Shown in pieces: positions 1 to 8,350 of a stretch of 64,000 nt of DNA. The stretch covers positions 868,001-932,000 of the forward strand of contig NZ_JAUSUK010000002.1 in NCBI RefSeq assembly GCF_030813515.1. Direction: 5' to 3'. This stretch comes from Rhodopseudomonas julia (lineage in GTDB: Bacteria > Pseudomonadota > Alphaproteobacteria > Rhizobiales > Afifellaceae). The notes beneath the pieces were generated by a model. The model worked only from the letters and a program-made list of their open reading frames with translations. It made no database searches and had not been told where the DNA came from. The position numbers and the translations under genes were made by a program. Each line of letters opens with the position of its first letter. Position 1 is the stretch's first letter.

Positions 1-55
1 CCTGATCTTCAGGTTCGGACTTAACGACGAGTTCCAACGATTGTGCGGTTGACAT
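1..55 (-). CDS. Partial CDS, N-terminus only, unknown product
   Basis: An ATG on the minus strand at 55-53 is preceded by a clear Shine-Dalgarno sequence (GGAGGGG, minus strand, around 64-71). It opens a frame that runs off the left edge of the window. Only 18 residues are visible, beginning MSTAQSLELVVKSEPED, which is too little to name a family. It lies 73 bp downstream of the secreted-protein gene on the same strand, so it may belong to the same transcription unit. The call rests only on the ribosome-binding site and the open frame. Confidence 0.55.
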   Translation of the reverse strand, partial: MSTAQSLELVVKSEPEDQ

Positions 56-128
56 ACGGCTTCCCCTCCGATCGCCGGAAGGTGAGGGCGAAACGTGAAG
101 ATTCCCAAAAAGCCGGGCTCTATGTCCT

Positions 129-707
129 CTATTTGTTGCTCGACTCGATCGAGCCCGTAATGGCCGGATCGTAGATCGGCAGAGAATCAGAGCCGGCTCT
201 CGCAAATCCCATTGCGGCAACCGGAATAGAGCGTCGCGAGGCCGGATCATAGAGCGAAAGGAGGATGGTCATTTTCCCTTCGCCTGCCGGTTCGGCATCC
301 AAGAGCCCTTGGAGTTCGCCGCGCATCAGCTTCAGCATGAAGCCTTCGCCGTCGCGTTCGCCGACGATGTTGGCACCATCGCCCTCCGCGCCATCCATGA
401 AGGAACCGAAAAAGCGCTTCTGGTCGCCGTTGTAGCGCAGCCTCGCGTAAACCGGGGCGGAGAGCGAACCGGTCCAACATTTTCCGGTCATTCCGAAGGC
501 CATCATGCTGCGGCTCGGATCACCGTTCAGCGCGCAATGGAAACGAAGGCCGCTTTCCGGACCGATCAAAAGACGGCCGCTGCCGCGCCATTCACCTCCG
601 AAGCGCTCCATGAAGGCAACAGCGTCCTCGTCGGCGGCTGCCGCCGGCTGAGGGGCAAGCGCAGGGATGCAGATTGCAAGAGCTGCAACGAAAAAAGCGC
701 GCAACAT
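129..707 (-). CDS. Secreted hypothetical protein
   Basis: The protein has about 192 residues. It begins with a typical Sec signal peptide: a hydrophobic stretch over residues 4-20 ending in an Ala-rich cleavage site near residue 25. I prefer the ATG at 707 over the TTG one codon upstream because GGAG sits about 8 bases before it. The mature part contains several Gly/Trp motifs (GGEWRGSGRL near the N-terminus, a GKCWTG segment) and one further Cys, and reads like a small periplasmic beta-rich domain. I do not recognise a named family. It is the next gene downstream of the YcjX/YcjF-like pair, on the same strand about 60 bp away, so it may be co-transcribed with it. Confidence 0.7.
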   Translation of the reverse strand: MLRAFFVAALAICIPALAPQPAAAADEDAVAFMERFGGEWRGSGRLLIGPESGLRFHCALNGDPSRSMMAFGMTGKCWTGSLSAPVYARLRYNGDQKRFFGSFMDGAEGDGANIVGERDGEGFMLKLMRGELQGLLDAEPAGEGKMTILLSLYDPASRRSIPVAAMGFARAGSDSLPIYDPAITGSIESSNK

Positions 708-766
708 CAATGGCTCCGAATGTAGCGTGGCCTGAACTGGTGATCAGCCTAGGAGCCAAATGCCAA

Positions 767-1816
767 TCATTCGTTAACCCTACGAGCATTTCGTGGGGAT
801 GTTGCGACGACCTCCTGGCGGGAGGCGGAAAACGAAATCAGGTCGCCCGCCAGATCCTTGAGGCGCGGCCTAGGCTGCGCCACGAACGGCACCGGCCGGC
901 AAACGTCGAGCGCCGACAAGCCGATGCGGGCCGTCATCAGCCCATTGACGACGCCTTCCCCGAGGCGGGCCGAGAGGCGGGCTGCGAGACCCTGACCCAC
1001 CACCTGCTGGAGGAGCGTGTCACCGATGGCGATCGTTCCCGTCACCGCGAGATGGCTGACGACGGCACCCGTCAGGCGCATGAGACCGATCAGGCCGGGT
1101 CTGCCGCCGTAAATGCCGGCGACGCGGCGAATGAGACCGAGACAGGCGATCAACACATAGGCGACATCGATGAGGGCGCGGGGGCTGACGGCCGTGACCA
1201 CCGAGACGCGCTGCGCCGCCGTCGAGATCGCTTGTTTGGCGCGCTGGTCGAGCGTTGCGACGAGGTCGCGCTCGGCAAGGCGGATGAGATCGGAACCATC
1301 CATGACAGCGCCGAGATGCTCATTGAGCTGCCGGCGACCCTGGGCCGTATCTGCCCGGTCGGCATATTGGTGGATCAGCTCCTTGACCACTTTGCGCGCC
1401 TTGTCGGGATCGTTTTCCTGGTAGGCGGCGTCGGCTGTCAGGCGCAGGCGAGCAATCGCCTTGAGCCGGGCGAGCCCGATGATCTCGCGGCCGACGACGG
1501 CGCCGAGCGCGAGCAGAAAAAGACCAAGACAGGTCAGGCCGACCCAGCCGAGCCAGTCGGCGCGCGCGAAGAGATTGCGTATGAGATCGTCGATGGCGAT
1601 GCCGATGGCGAGAGACATAAGCGCTCCGGCCGATGCGACCGCGAGCCGGCCCCAGCGAATGCCGTTCTTCTTCGGCTCGATGATGGTCGAGACGGCCCGA
1701 TCGGCGTCCGTTTCCTCGGGGTCGAGCTCCTCCCAGACCTCCTCTTCGATCTCGACTTCGCCGGGCTCGTCGAGGCGGAAGGCTTCCGGGGCGCGGCGGG
1801 TCTCCGAGGCGGTCAT
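767..1816 (-). CDS. ycjF: YcjF/TIGR01620-family inner-membrane protein (DUF697)
   Basis: The protein has 349 residues. An acidic N-terminal 45 residues is followed by two transmembrane segments (about residues 56-78 and 88-110). A soluble helical region comes next, then a C-terminal DUF697-like hydrophobic helical domain (about 205-320) with an LTGAVVSHLAVTG segment. This layout matches the YcjF family, which is almost always found directly downstream of YcjX; its molecular role is unsettled, though Escherichia coli homologues belong to stress regulons. The start codon overlaps the stop of the ycjX-like gene by 4 bp, so the two should be translationally coupled. Confidence 0.85.
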   Translation of the reverse strand: MTASETRRAPEAFRLDEPGEVEIEEEVWEELDPEETDADRAVSTIIEPKKNGIRWGRLAVASAGALMSLAIGIAIDDLIRNLFARADWLGWVGLTCLGLFLLALGAVVGREIIGLARLKAIARLRLTADAAYQENDPDKARKVVKELIHQYADRADTAQGRRQLNEHLGAVMDGSDLIRLAERDLVATLDQRAKQAISTAAQRVSVVTAVSPRALIDVAYVLIACLGLIRRVAGIYGGRPGLIGLMRLTGAVVSHLAVTGTIAIGDTLLQQVVGQGLAARLSARLGEGVVNGLMTARIGLSALDVCRPVPFVAQPRPRLKDLAGDLISFSASRQEVVATSPRNARRVNE

Positions 1817-3309
1817 TGCAGCCGGTCTCCGACAAGAAATTGCAGGGCCTGATCGAGGCGTATGTGCGGCAGGGAGAGCTTCAGCCCGGATTCGCTCCGC
1901 TCCACCCGCGGGGGGCGGAAGCGCAGATATCGCAGCGCCAGGGTGTCGTCGTGGGCTTCCTCTGCGAGATCCCTCGACCTGGACTGGAACTGCCGGGCAG
2001 CTTCGAAAATCGATTCCGGATCTTTTGGTAAGTCACCGGGAAACAAGGCGATTTCGCTCGCGCCGTCATAGACTTCACCGGCGACTTCTTCACCTTCCAG
2101 CGGCACTCCGGCAATCGCAGGAAGCTTGCGGCCGCCACGCGTCACCGTCACCTCGCGTGTGGCACGGACCGCCGCCATCGGCATCACGCGCACTTCGGCG
2201 CCGGCAAATTCCGCGCGTTTGGCTGCTTTGTCCGTCAGGCGTGCCAGCAGGGCGCCGAGATTGTCGTGGTCGGAGCGATGGACATGGTCGGCCTTCGTCG
2301 CCGCGAACAGGATCTTGTCGATCCGACGGCTCAAGATCGAGGTCAGCCAGCTCGCGCGGCCCGGTCGGAAGCAGGCGAGAACGTCGGCCAGCGCCTGTTC
2401 GAGGTCGCGCAAGGCCGCCGGTCCCGCATTGAGGGCGGCCAGCATGTCGACCAGCACGATCTGGCGGTCGAGGCGGGCGAAGTGATTCCGGAAGAACGGC
2501 TTCACCACATGCGTTCGGTAGGATTCATAGCGGCGCGCCATCATGGCGGCGAGGCTGTCCTGCACCGGGTCGCGGTCGGGCGAGATGTCGAGTGGCGAAA
2601 AGGTGAGGGCGGGCGAGCCTTCAAGGTCGCCGGGCATCAGAAAACGACCGGGCGGCAGCATCGAAAGCGCATATTCGTCGGCACGCGCGGCACGCAGATA
2701 CGAGGTGAAGGCGGCGGCGAGCTCCTGCGCCTTCAATTCATCGGCCGGTGCGTCGGGATCCACACCCTGCAGCCGGTGGTGCCATTCGGCGGCGAGTTCC
2801 TGGCGATGCGGCTCGCGGGACATCGCGACCGCCTCTGCCGACCACTCGCCGTAACTCTTGTTCAGAAGGGCGAGATCGAGAAGCCATTCGCCAGGATAAT
2901 CGACGATGTCGAGATCGAGACGGCCCGGCCCGAAGGTCCGTTTCCAGCCGCTCGCCGATTCGTATTCCAGGGTGACGCGCAATTCGCTGATGCGCCGCGT
3001 CGAACGCGGCCAGATGCGGGCATCGACCAGATTGCGCACATGCGATTCGTAATCGAAGCGGGGAACCGCGTCGTCGGGCTGCGGCTGCAGCTTGGCTCCG
3101 GCGAGCCTGCCAGACGCATAGGCGTCGAAGAGCGGAAGCCGCCCTCCGTGAATGAGATTGTGGACGAGTGCGGTGATGAACACCGTCTTGCCGGCGCGCG
3201 ACAGGCCGGTGACGCCAAGCCTCAGGGTCGACGGGCCGCCGAGCACGCCTTCCAGGAGATTGTCGAACGCATATCTTGCTTCGTCGGCGAGGGTGATGAT
3301 GGATGCCAC
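1813..3309 (-). CDS. ycjX: YcjX-family P-loop NTPase (DUF463)
   Basis: This is a predicted GTP-binding protein of the YcjX family. A Walker A motif, GLSRAGKT, lies about 35-42 residues from the chosen start, inside the characteristic TLRLGVTGLSRAGKTVF block. Later family features include DIVDYPGEWL (Walker B/switch-like) and IDKILFAATKADHVH (G4-like, TKAD). I chose the GTG at 3309, which gives 498 residues and starts just before the conserved SIITLADEARYAFDNL segment. An upstream ATG at 3402 would add 31 unconserved residues and overlap sixA by 29 bp. Neither start has a strong Shine-Dalgarno sequence, so the start is uncertain. The gene sits between sixA and the coupled YcjF-like gene. Confidence 0.85.
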   Translation of the reverse strand: MASIITLADEARYAFDNLLEGVLGGPSTLRLGVTGLSRAGKTVFITALVHNLIHGGRLPLFDAYASGRLAGAKLQPQPDDAVPRFDYESHVRNLVDARIWPRSTRRISELRVTLEYESASGWKRTFGPGRLDLDIVDYPGEWLLDLALLNKSYGEWSAEAVAMSREPHRQELAAEWHHRLQGVDPDAPADELKAQELAAAFTSYLRAARADEYALSMLPPGRFLMPGDLEGSPALTFSPLDISPDRDPVQDSLAAMMARRYESYRTHVVKPFFRNHFARLDRQIVLVDMLAALNAGPAALRDLEQALADVLACFRPGRASWLTSILSRRIDKILFAATKADHVHRSDHDNLGALLARLTDKAAKRAEFAGAEVRVMPMAAVRATREVTVTRGGRKLPAIAGVPLEGEEVAGEVYDGASEIALFPGDLPKDPESIFEAARQFQSRSRDLAEEAHDDTLALRYLRFRPPRVERSESGLKLSLPHIRLDQALQFLVGDRLQ

Positions 3310-3373
3310 TGAGATCAGGCTCGTTTTGCGCGCTTTATATGGGCAGGGGCAGTCGTTGGTGCAAAGCGGGCCG

Positions 3374-3892
3374 TCACGACGTGAGATCGGCCGGCCTGAC
3401 ATATCCCGTCAGGCGTCCTGAGCCGGTCTTTAGCTCCGCCCACGGCGCATCGAATTCCAGAACCGAGAGAGTGCCGCTTGGATATTTCACAGCGAGACGC
3501 GCCATGTCGTGCGATGCTCCATCACCTGCAAGGCTCAGCGCCGCTTCATACGTCATCGGATTGTGCCCGACGACCAGACAGCACTCAGCCTCGCCGGCCT
3601 CGTTTCGAAGGACCGCCTGATAATCGCTCCCATCCTCTTCATAGAGAGTTTCCGGGAAACGCACGTCGTCCGGCAGCTGCAGGCTTTTCGACACGAGTTC
3701 GAGTGTTTCGCGGGTGCGCTTGGACGGCGAGCACAGCACCAGATCCGGCGCCAGCCCCTCCGCAGCCATAAAGGCGCCCATCGCCTCGGCGGCTTCGCGG
3801 CCACGCGCATTGAGCGGGCGCTCGAAGTCGGTGCGGGCGCCGGAATGCCAATCCGACTTGGCGTGACGTAGGAGGAGCAATTTCGGCATCAT
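3374..3892 (-). CDS. sixA: SixA-type histidine phosphatase
   Basis: The protein has 172 residues. The N-terminal LLLLRHAKSDW (catalytic His at residue 10) is the SixA variant of the RHG motif of the histidine phosphatase superfamily. A downstream conserved LVVGHNPMTYEAAL carries the second catalytic His. SixA of E. coli acts on phosphohistidine in phosphotransfer proteins. In alphaproteobacteria this short form is annotated as a histidine phosphatase of unproven substrate. It is the first gene of a minus-strand run with the YcjX and YcjF homologues. Confidence 0.88.
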   Translation of the reverse strand: MMPKLLLLRHAKSDWHSGARTDFERPLNARGREAAEAMGAFMAAEGLAPDLVLCSPSKRTRETLELVSKSLQLPDDVRFPETLYEEDGSDYQAVLRNEAGEAECCLVVGHNPMTYEAALSLAGDGASHDMARLAVKYPSGTLSVLEFDAPWAELKTGSGRLTGYVRPADLTS

Positions 3893-3951
3893 TGCGACTT
3901 AGACGAAACGCGGAGGCGGGGGCAAGCTTCACCTCTTTCATGGTGCGGCGT

Positions 3952-4839
3952 CTATTGTCGCGCAGCCGCAGTCTCGCTCGCGTCCTTCTTGGCCGGATCC
4001 GTGACGAGACGGTAGTCGGCGAGCTCTTCTGACGTGAACAGATAAAGCTGGTTCTTCGGCGTTTCCATGGCGTGAATCCAGACGCGCGGATCGACACCGA
4101 AGTCGATCAGGAGGGCCTGGGCTTCCGCCGAAACCCGCTGCGCCTGATCGAATCCATCCGAGAGAGAGCCGAGCGCATCAGCACCTTTCATCGCGTAAAT
4201 CTGATGCACGCCGATCCAGGCTCTCTCGCCGGCATGGCGTTCGACGCCTGACGCGAAAACGAGCGGACAGGACGAGGCGCAATACCCTTCCGCGGCAATA
4301 CGCGTATTGAACCCATGCTCACGGATCTGGCGGGCCATCGACATGGCGTCGGCGACGGAGCCGCCCGGCGAGTGGAGCAAGACCTCCGTCCCGGCTGCGA
4401 AATCGTTGTCCTGGAGGAAGCGCTCGAATTCTCCCGCGCTGCCGGGCACGATCGTGCCTTCGAGCGAAATCGTCTCTTCATCGAGTGCTCGGAAACGAAC
4501 GGGCTCGGCCTCCTCGAAACTGCGGGGAGGTTGTCGTCTGGGGGCGCCGTCGCGATCGGGCGCGACCGGCCGCGTTTGCGGCAGGTAGGGGCGGACCTGA
4601 TCGCCGGGGGCGGGCCGTGGCATCGTGACCGGCTCTCTGGCCGGATTGACGAAGGGATCGGCGCGACGTTCCTCGACGATCGATTGCAGATCGAAGCCGA
4701 CCATGGCCACCGAAAGCGCTACGAGGCCGAAGAAGACGCCCTTGAGGATCGTGCCTTCCGGCAGACGCCGGATGCGTTCTGCAAGCCCTGGCTCTGGTGT
4801 GACAGCCTTGCCGGCGCTTGCGGGCTCAGGAGCTGACAT
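3952..4839 (-). CDS. Membrane-anchored ClpP/SppA-like serine protease (COG3904 type)
   Basis: The protein has 295 residues. The N-terminus is cytoplasmic and Pro-rich, a single transmembrane helix spans about residues 31-48, and a proline-rich linker (60-115) leads to a ClpP/crotonase-fold domain (about 120-285). Conserved elements are HSPGGSVADAM (about 156-166), GYCASSCPLVFASG (about 185-198, candidate nucleophile Ser189/190 flanked by two Cys) and IGVHQIY (His at about 212), the pattern of COG3904 'periplasmic' ClpP-like proteins. The membrane topology predicts the catalytic domain on the periplasmic side. The gene overlaps the end of the upstream membrane protein gene by 14 bp, which suggests coupled expression. 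Substrate is unknown. Confidence 0.78.
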   Translation of the reverse strand: MSAPEPASAGKAVTPEPGLAERIRRLPEGTILKGVFFGLVALSVAMVGFDLQSIVEERRADPFVNPAREPVTMPRPAPGDQVRPYLPQTRPVAPDRDGAPRRQPPRSFEEAEPVRFRALDEETISLEGTIVPGSAGEFERFLQDNDFAAGTEVLLHSPGGSVADAMSMARQIREHGFNTRIAAEGYCASSCPLVFASGVERHAGERAWIGVHQIYAMKGADALGSLSDGFDQAQRVSAEAQALLIDFGVDPRVWIHAMETPKNQLYLFTSEELADYRLVTDPAKKDASETAAARQ

Positions 4840-6142
4840 TGCCGTGGGCGCCGCCTTTCGGTGTCAAAGTGGCGATGTTGTGCGGCTCCGTCGTTTCCGG
4901 GTCGCGGGCAGCCACGGCCGTCGCTTCCACCGGTGTGGCCACCGCCATCTCGGCTGTTCGCGCCGGATCGGCGGCACGCATGCGCTCGTAAAGCCGCATG
5001 GCGACGAGCATGTCTCCGGCCGTCATGGCGTGTTCGTCGACATCGGGATCTTCGTGATGGCGGATTGCACCGTGCACGGCGACCAACATCAGAACGAGGA
5101 CGGCGGGCAGAAGATCGATGGAGATCGCGCCCGCCCAGGAAGGCAGGAAATCGCTCGCATAAAGCAGCACGGCTTCAGGCGTCGACAACGGCACGAAACG
5201 CTTCGGCTGAACGGGCGGCTCGGAGAGGATGTTGTCGGCCGCCGTGGCGAGTGCCGCAGATTGCGCCTGTACGGCCTGGGCGACATTGCCAACGACCGCC
5301 GTCTGGCGCTGACGAAGATCCGCATCGTCACCATCGGCCACGGGGGCGATGAAGGACAGCGACAGATCCTCTGCGGCGCGTTTGACGGAAGGGGCGACCG
5401 AGGTCTGCTGCAAGGAGGCGATGACGCCGGCAAGCGACACCGCTTCTTCGGCGAAGGAATTGGCGCGCGGATCGATCGGCCCGGAGGCCGACACCAGCCG
5501 TCGCATCGAGGCGAGGTGCTCGCTACCTTGATCGAAGAGGCTTTTGACGCGTTCGCGCGAGGCCGCCACCTCGTCGGCAAGGCCGCGCAATTGCTGCGAC
5601 ATCTGATTGAGAAGCTGAACCACGGTGCCGGAGCCTGAGGTGCCGGTGAGCGCGCCGGACGAGCGCTCTTCATCGGCAAGGCGGGAGAACCTTTCGGCGG
5701 CCATCTGGATGTCGGGCAGCAGCGATTGCGCCGCGAGTGCATTGTTGTGCGCGGCGTCGAGATCCTGCGTGTAATCCTCCACCGTATTGGCGAGATGCTG
5801 TTCCAGCGCCGCCGAGCCTGCGAGTGCTGCCGCGTTCAGCCAGGAGGACATGGCGACGATCATGATGGAACCGATGCCCATTGCCGCCCACAAAGCCCGT
5901 CTGCCGCCGCGCTCTCGCATGAGCGGCAGGAAGTGCATGAGATAGGTCCAGAACGCGTAGATGCCGACGGAGACCGCCGCGGAATAGATGATCGCGCCGA
6001 AGAAGACGATCGAGGCGGAGCCGTCGAGGAGCCCGCGCACACCCAAATAGGTGTAGACGCCGGAGGCCAGCGCCAGCACGGCCAGGGTGACCTTGGTGGT
6101 GAGTTCGAGGCGATCGATGCTTTCGCGCAGAGCTCGCGCCAT
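4826..6142 (-). CDS. Hypothetical membrane protein with periplasmic coiled-coil region
   Basis: The protein has about 438 residues from the ATG at 6142, where the frame becomes protein-like (MARALRESIDRLELTTKVTL). The open frame continues upstream to 6373 but with unconvincing, Arg/Ala-rich sequence. Three hydrophobic segments (about residues 17-36, 42-65 and 82-102) are followed by a long Ala/Gln/Ser-rich helical region (about 105-320), typical of an extracytoplasmic coiled coil. A further membrane segment (about 350-372) and a short cytoplasmic tail complete it. I recognise no named family. It overlaps the ClpP-like protease gene immediately downstream by 14 bp, so the two products may act together. 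Confidence 0.7.
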   Translation of the reverse strand: MARALRESIDRLELTTKVTLAVLALASGVYTYLGVRGLLDGSASIVFFGAIIYSAAVSVGIYAFWTYLMHFLPLMRERGGRRALWAAMGIGSIMIVAMSSWLNAAALAGSAALEQHLANTVEDYTQDLDAAHNNALAAQSLLPDIQMAAERFSRLADEERSSGALTGTSGSGTVVQLLNQMSQQLRGLADEVAASRERVKSLFDQGSEHLASMRRLVSASGPIDPRANSFAEEAVSLAGVIASLQQTSVAPSVKRAAEDLSLSFIAPVADGDDADLRQRQTAVVGNVAQAVQAQSAALATAADNILSEPPVQPKRFVPLSTPEAVLLYASDFLPSWAGAISIDLLPAVLVLMLVAVHGAIRHHEDPDVDEHAMTAGDMLVAMRLYERMRAADPARTAEMAVATPVEATAVAARDPETTEPHNIATLTPKGGAHGNVSS

Positions 6143-6443
6143 GCGGCTTCCCCTTTGTCGCAAAATAGACAGTGCCGCATATTCCGGCCGAGGGGACCGT
6201 GCGACGCGAACGAAAAGTGTTTTGTGGCTTTGGGTTATCTGGGGCCGAAGAGAGGCCGCTTCCAGAGCGGGATGAAGAAACGCTCTATCGACCTCTGCCA
6301 GCGCATTCGCCGCAAGCTTTCGATTTGCCAGGCAGGGGGTCGCAGCAGTAGGAGCTGCCCGAAAAGGACGCAATGCTGCCGGCTGCTCTCAAATGAGGCA
6401 AAGAGGGCCGATCGCGCGGCAGTGTCGGCGATGAGGTGAGACG
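6143..6443. other. Divergent intergenic region, no gene seen
   Basis: These 301 bp lie between the divergent membrane-protein gene and the FAD oxidoreductase gene. The upstream continuation of the minus-strand frame is open but not protein-like. A Shine-Dalgarno-like GAGGTGAG precedes the oxidoreductase start. I see no convincing promoter pair, hairpin or small gene. Confidence 0.5.
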
Positions 6444-7778
6444 ATGTCGATGGGTGCTGAAGCGCATGCGGAGAGCTGGTACGCCAGCCGCGAGGAGGGG
6501 CCGGTTTTTCCGGTTCTGAACGGCGAGGAAGAGGTGGAGACGGCCGTCGTCGGCGGCGGTCTTGCTGGCATCACCACGGCGTTCTGCCTTGCACGTATGG
6601 GAAAGAGCGTCGCCCTTCTGGAGGCGAACCGTGTCGGATGGGGCGCTTCGGGGCGCAATGGCGGTTTCGTCTCACCGGGCTACGCGCAGTCGATCTTTGC
6701 TGTCGAAGCACAGCTTGGTCTTCCCAAGGCCAGGACCCTGTTCAACATGGGCCGCGCGGGGACGCAGTTCGTTGCGGAACGGCTTGACGAATTCGGTTTG
6801 CAGCATCTCGTCGGCGGACGCGGCTGGCTCAAATGCGTGCGCTATCCGGCTGAGGACGCGCTGAAAGAGCGCGCAGAACGGATGGCGCGGGATTACGGCG
6901 TTCATTACCAGGTTTGGCCCCGCGAAGCGGTGCGCGAGACGCTCAAGACCGACCGTTATTTCGGGGCGCTTCACGATCCGGAACCGTTTCATCTCGATCC
7001 ACTCGCTTATAGCCGCGCCCTGTCTGTCGCTGCGGCCGACAGCGGCGCCAGAATCTACGAGGCGAGCCCGGCAACCGGCTTGTCACGAGAGAGCGGCGGC
7101 TGGCGGGTCGCCACGCCGAAAGGGGCGCTTCGGGCGCGCCACGTCGTGCTTGCCGGCAATGCGACACAGGTCGGCCTCTACCCGCCGCTCGAACATGCCG
7201 TCCTGCCGGTTTCGACCTATGTGGTCACCAGCGAGCCGCTCGGCGACCGCCTCGACAAGGCGATCCATTTCTCAGGCTGCATCGGCGATACGCGGCGGGC
7301 GAGCGACTATTACCGCATTGTCGGCTCAGGCGATGATCGCCGCCTCCTCTGGGGCGGACGCATCACCACGGCGCGCAGCGAGCCAAAGGAGCTCGCTCGG
7401 ATGCTGACGCGGGACATTTTGTCGATCTATCCCCAGCTTGGTGCGTTCCGCATCGAATATGCCTGGGGCGGGCTCATGGGTTACCAGCGCAACAAGATGC
7501 CGATCATCGGGCTCCTGGCAGGCGCACGTGACGCCGGGCTGTGGGGTGTGACGGCATTCGGCGGCCATGGCATGGGGGCGACCGCCACGGGCGGCAATCT
7601 CATTGCCGCAGCGATCGCGGCGGGTGACGAGAGCTGGCGGGCGTTCGAGCCGTTCCTGCCGGCCTGGATCGATCGTCTCGTCGGTGGCCGCAACATCTTC
7701 GGGCAGGCCGCGACGCAATTGGTCTATTGGCAGCTGCGCCTCATGGACCGCTGGCAGGAATCGCGGGGCAAGTTGTGA
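6444..7778 (+). CDS. FAD-dependent oxidoreductase, PuuB/OrdL-like (DAO family)
   Basis: The protein has 444 residues. An N-terminal dinucleotide-binding motif, TAVVGGGLAGITTAFCLARMG (about residues 33-54), is followed by the GWGASGRNGGFVSPG signature typical of gamma-glutamylputrescine oxidase and related amine/amino-acid oxidases that carry FAD. The C-terminal AFGGHGMGATATGG motif completes the FAD site. Such enzymes oxidise gamma-glutamylputrescine or other secondary amines and produce hydrogen peroxide. No other polyamine-degradation gene (puuA, puuC, puuD) is nearby, so the substrate cannot be assigned. The ATG is preceded by GAGGTGAG at good spacing. Confidence 0.85.
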   Translation: MSMGAEAHAESWYASREEGPVFPVLNGEEEVETAVVGGGLAGITTAFCLARMGKSVALLEANRVGWGASGRNGGFVSPGYAQSIFAVEAQLGLPKARTLFNMGRAGTQFVAERLDEFGLQHLVGGRGWLKCVRYPAEDALKERAERMARDYGVHYQVWPREAVRETLKTDRYFGALHDPEPFHLDPLAYSRALSVAAADSGARIYEASPATGLSRESGGWRVATPKGALRARHVVLAGNATQVGLYPPLEHAVLPVSTYVVTSEPLGDRLDKAIHFSGCIGDTRRASDYYRIVGSGDDRRLLWGGRITTARSEPKELARMLTRDILSIYPQLGAFRIEYAWGGLMGYQRNKMPIIGLLAGARDAGLWGVTAFGGHGMGATATGGNLIAAAIAAGDESWRAFEPFLPAWIDRLVGGRNIFGQAATQLVYWQLRLMDRWQESRGKL

Positions 7779-7783
7779 GAATG

Positions 7784-8197
7784 TCAGGCGGCGCGAGCGT
7801 GCTGACCGGTGCTCTGGGGTGTATGGGCGAGCGTCGATCTCTCGGAGGGGGCCGAGACGGGTCTCTGGTTCTGAGTCGTGAACACAAGCCCTGCCTCGGA
7901 ACTCAGACGCGCCGTGGCGAGCGCCGCGAGCTCGACGCGCAGAAGATTCGCAAAAGCCCGGCGCTGTGCTTCGAGGCGTTCGACTTCAGCTTCGCTCGTC
8001 ACCATGCGCCGCACGGCTCGGAGCGTGTCGATATAGGTACGCGCCGCCTCATTGAGAGCCGTGCCGTAGGCCTTGGCCGCGAGCTTTCTGCCGGCCCGCA
8101 AGGCCGCGCGCTGCTGCGCGATCGAATCCGTGACCATAGCTTCGGCTACAGCCATGGCGTGCAAATGAGCCGCAGAAGAGTTCGCCTGATTGTCCAT
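7784..8197 (-). CDS. Small helical hypothetical protein
   Basis: The protein has 137 residues. Residues 10-105 are rich in Ala, Arg, Leu and Glu and should form long amphipathic helices. The last 30 residues are polar and probably disordered. It has no signal peptide, membrane segment or catalytic motif. Its composition resembles phasin-like or other helical-bundle proteins, but I see no signature that would name it. It is transcribed away from dksA and converges with the FAD oxidoreductase, ending only 6 bp from that gene's stop. A GGAGA-like sequence lies upstream of the ATG. Confidence 0.6.
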   Translation of the reverse strand: MDNQANSSAAHLHAMAVAEAMVTDSIAQQRAALRAGRKLAAKAYGTALNEAARTYIDTLRAVRRMVTSEAEVERLEAQRRAFANLLRVELAALATARLSSEAGLVFTTQNQRPVSAPSERSTLAHTPQSTGQHARAA

Positions 8198-8221
8198 AAA
8201 GGGAGAATGCCGATGACACGG

Positions 8222-8236
8222 TTAACGTGAGGTTAG
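8222..8236. promoter_or_regulatory. Possible CtrA-like site between a helical-protein gene and dksA
   Basis: TTAA-N7-TTAG matches the alphaproteobacterial CtrA consensus TTAA-N7-TTAA with one mismatch. It lies in the divergent region upstream of dksA. A 15-bp motif with one mismatch can occur by chance. Its relevance is raised only slightly by the nearby CckA gene, which heads the CtrA phosphorelay. Confidence 0.25.
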
Positions 8237-8245
8237 CCAACCGCT

Positions 8246-8275
8246 TTGACGCTACGTCATATCAAAGGTTCATAT
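8246..8275 (+). promoter_or_regulatory. Candidate dksA promoter
   Basis: TTGACG (8246-8251) is followed after 17-18 bases by TTCATA/TCATAT, about 75 bp upstream of the dksA start. The -35 is good and the -10 poor, so this is only a candidate for a housekeeping-sigma promoter. Confidence 0.35.
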
Positions 8276-8350
8276 TCGAACGCTTGCGCGGCAGTGGTCT
8301 TGACCGTATAGGGCACGCCAAGGGCAGACGCGGCACTGCGGGGAAGACCG

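Noticed and set aside
674-2432. Plus-strand frames of 392 and 323 codons opposite ycjF and ycjX
   Set aside because: The YcjX/YcjF signatures are on the minus strand; the antisense frames show no domain.
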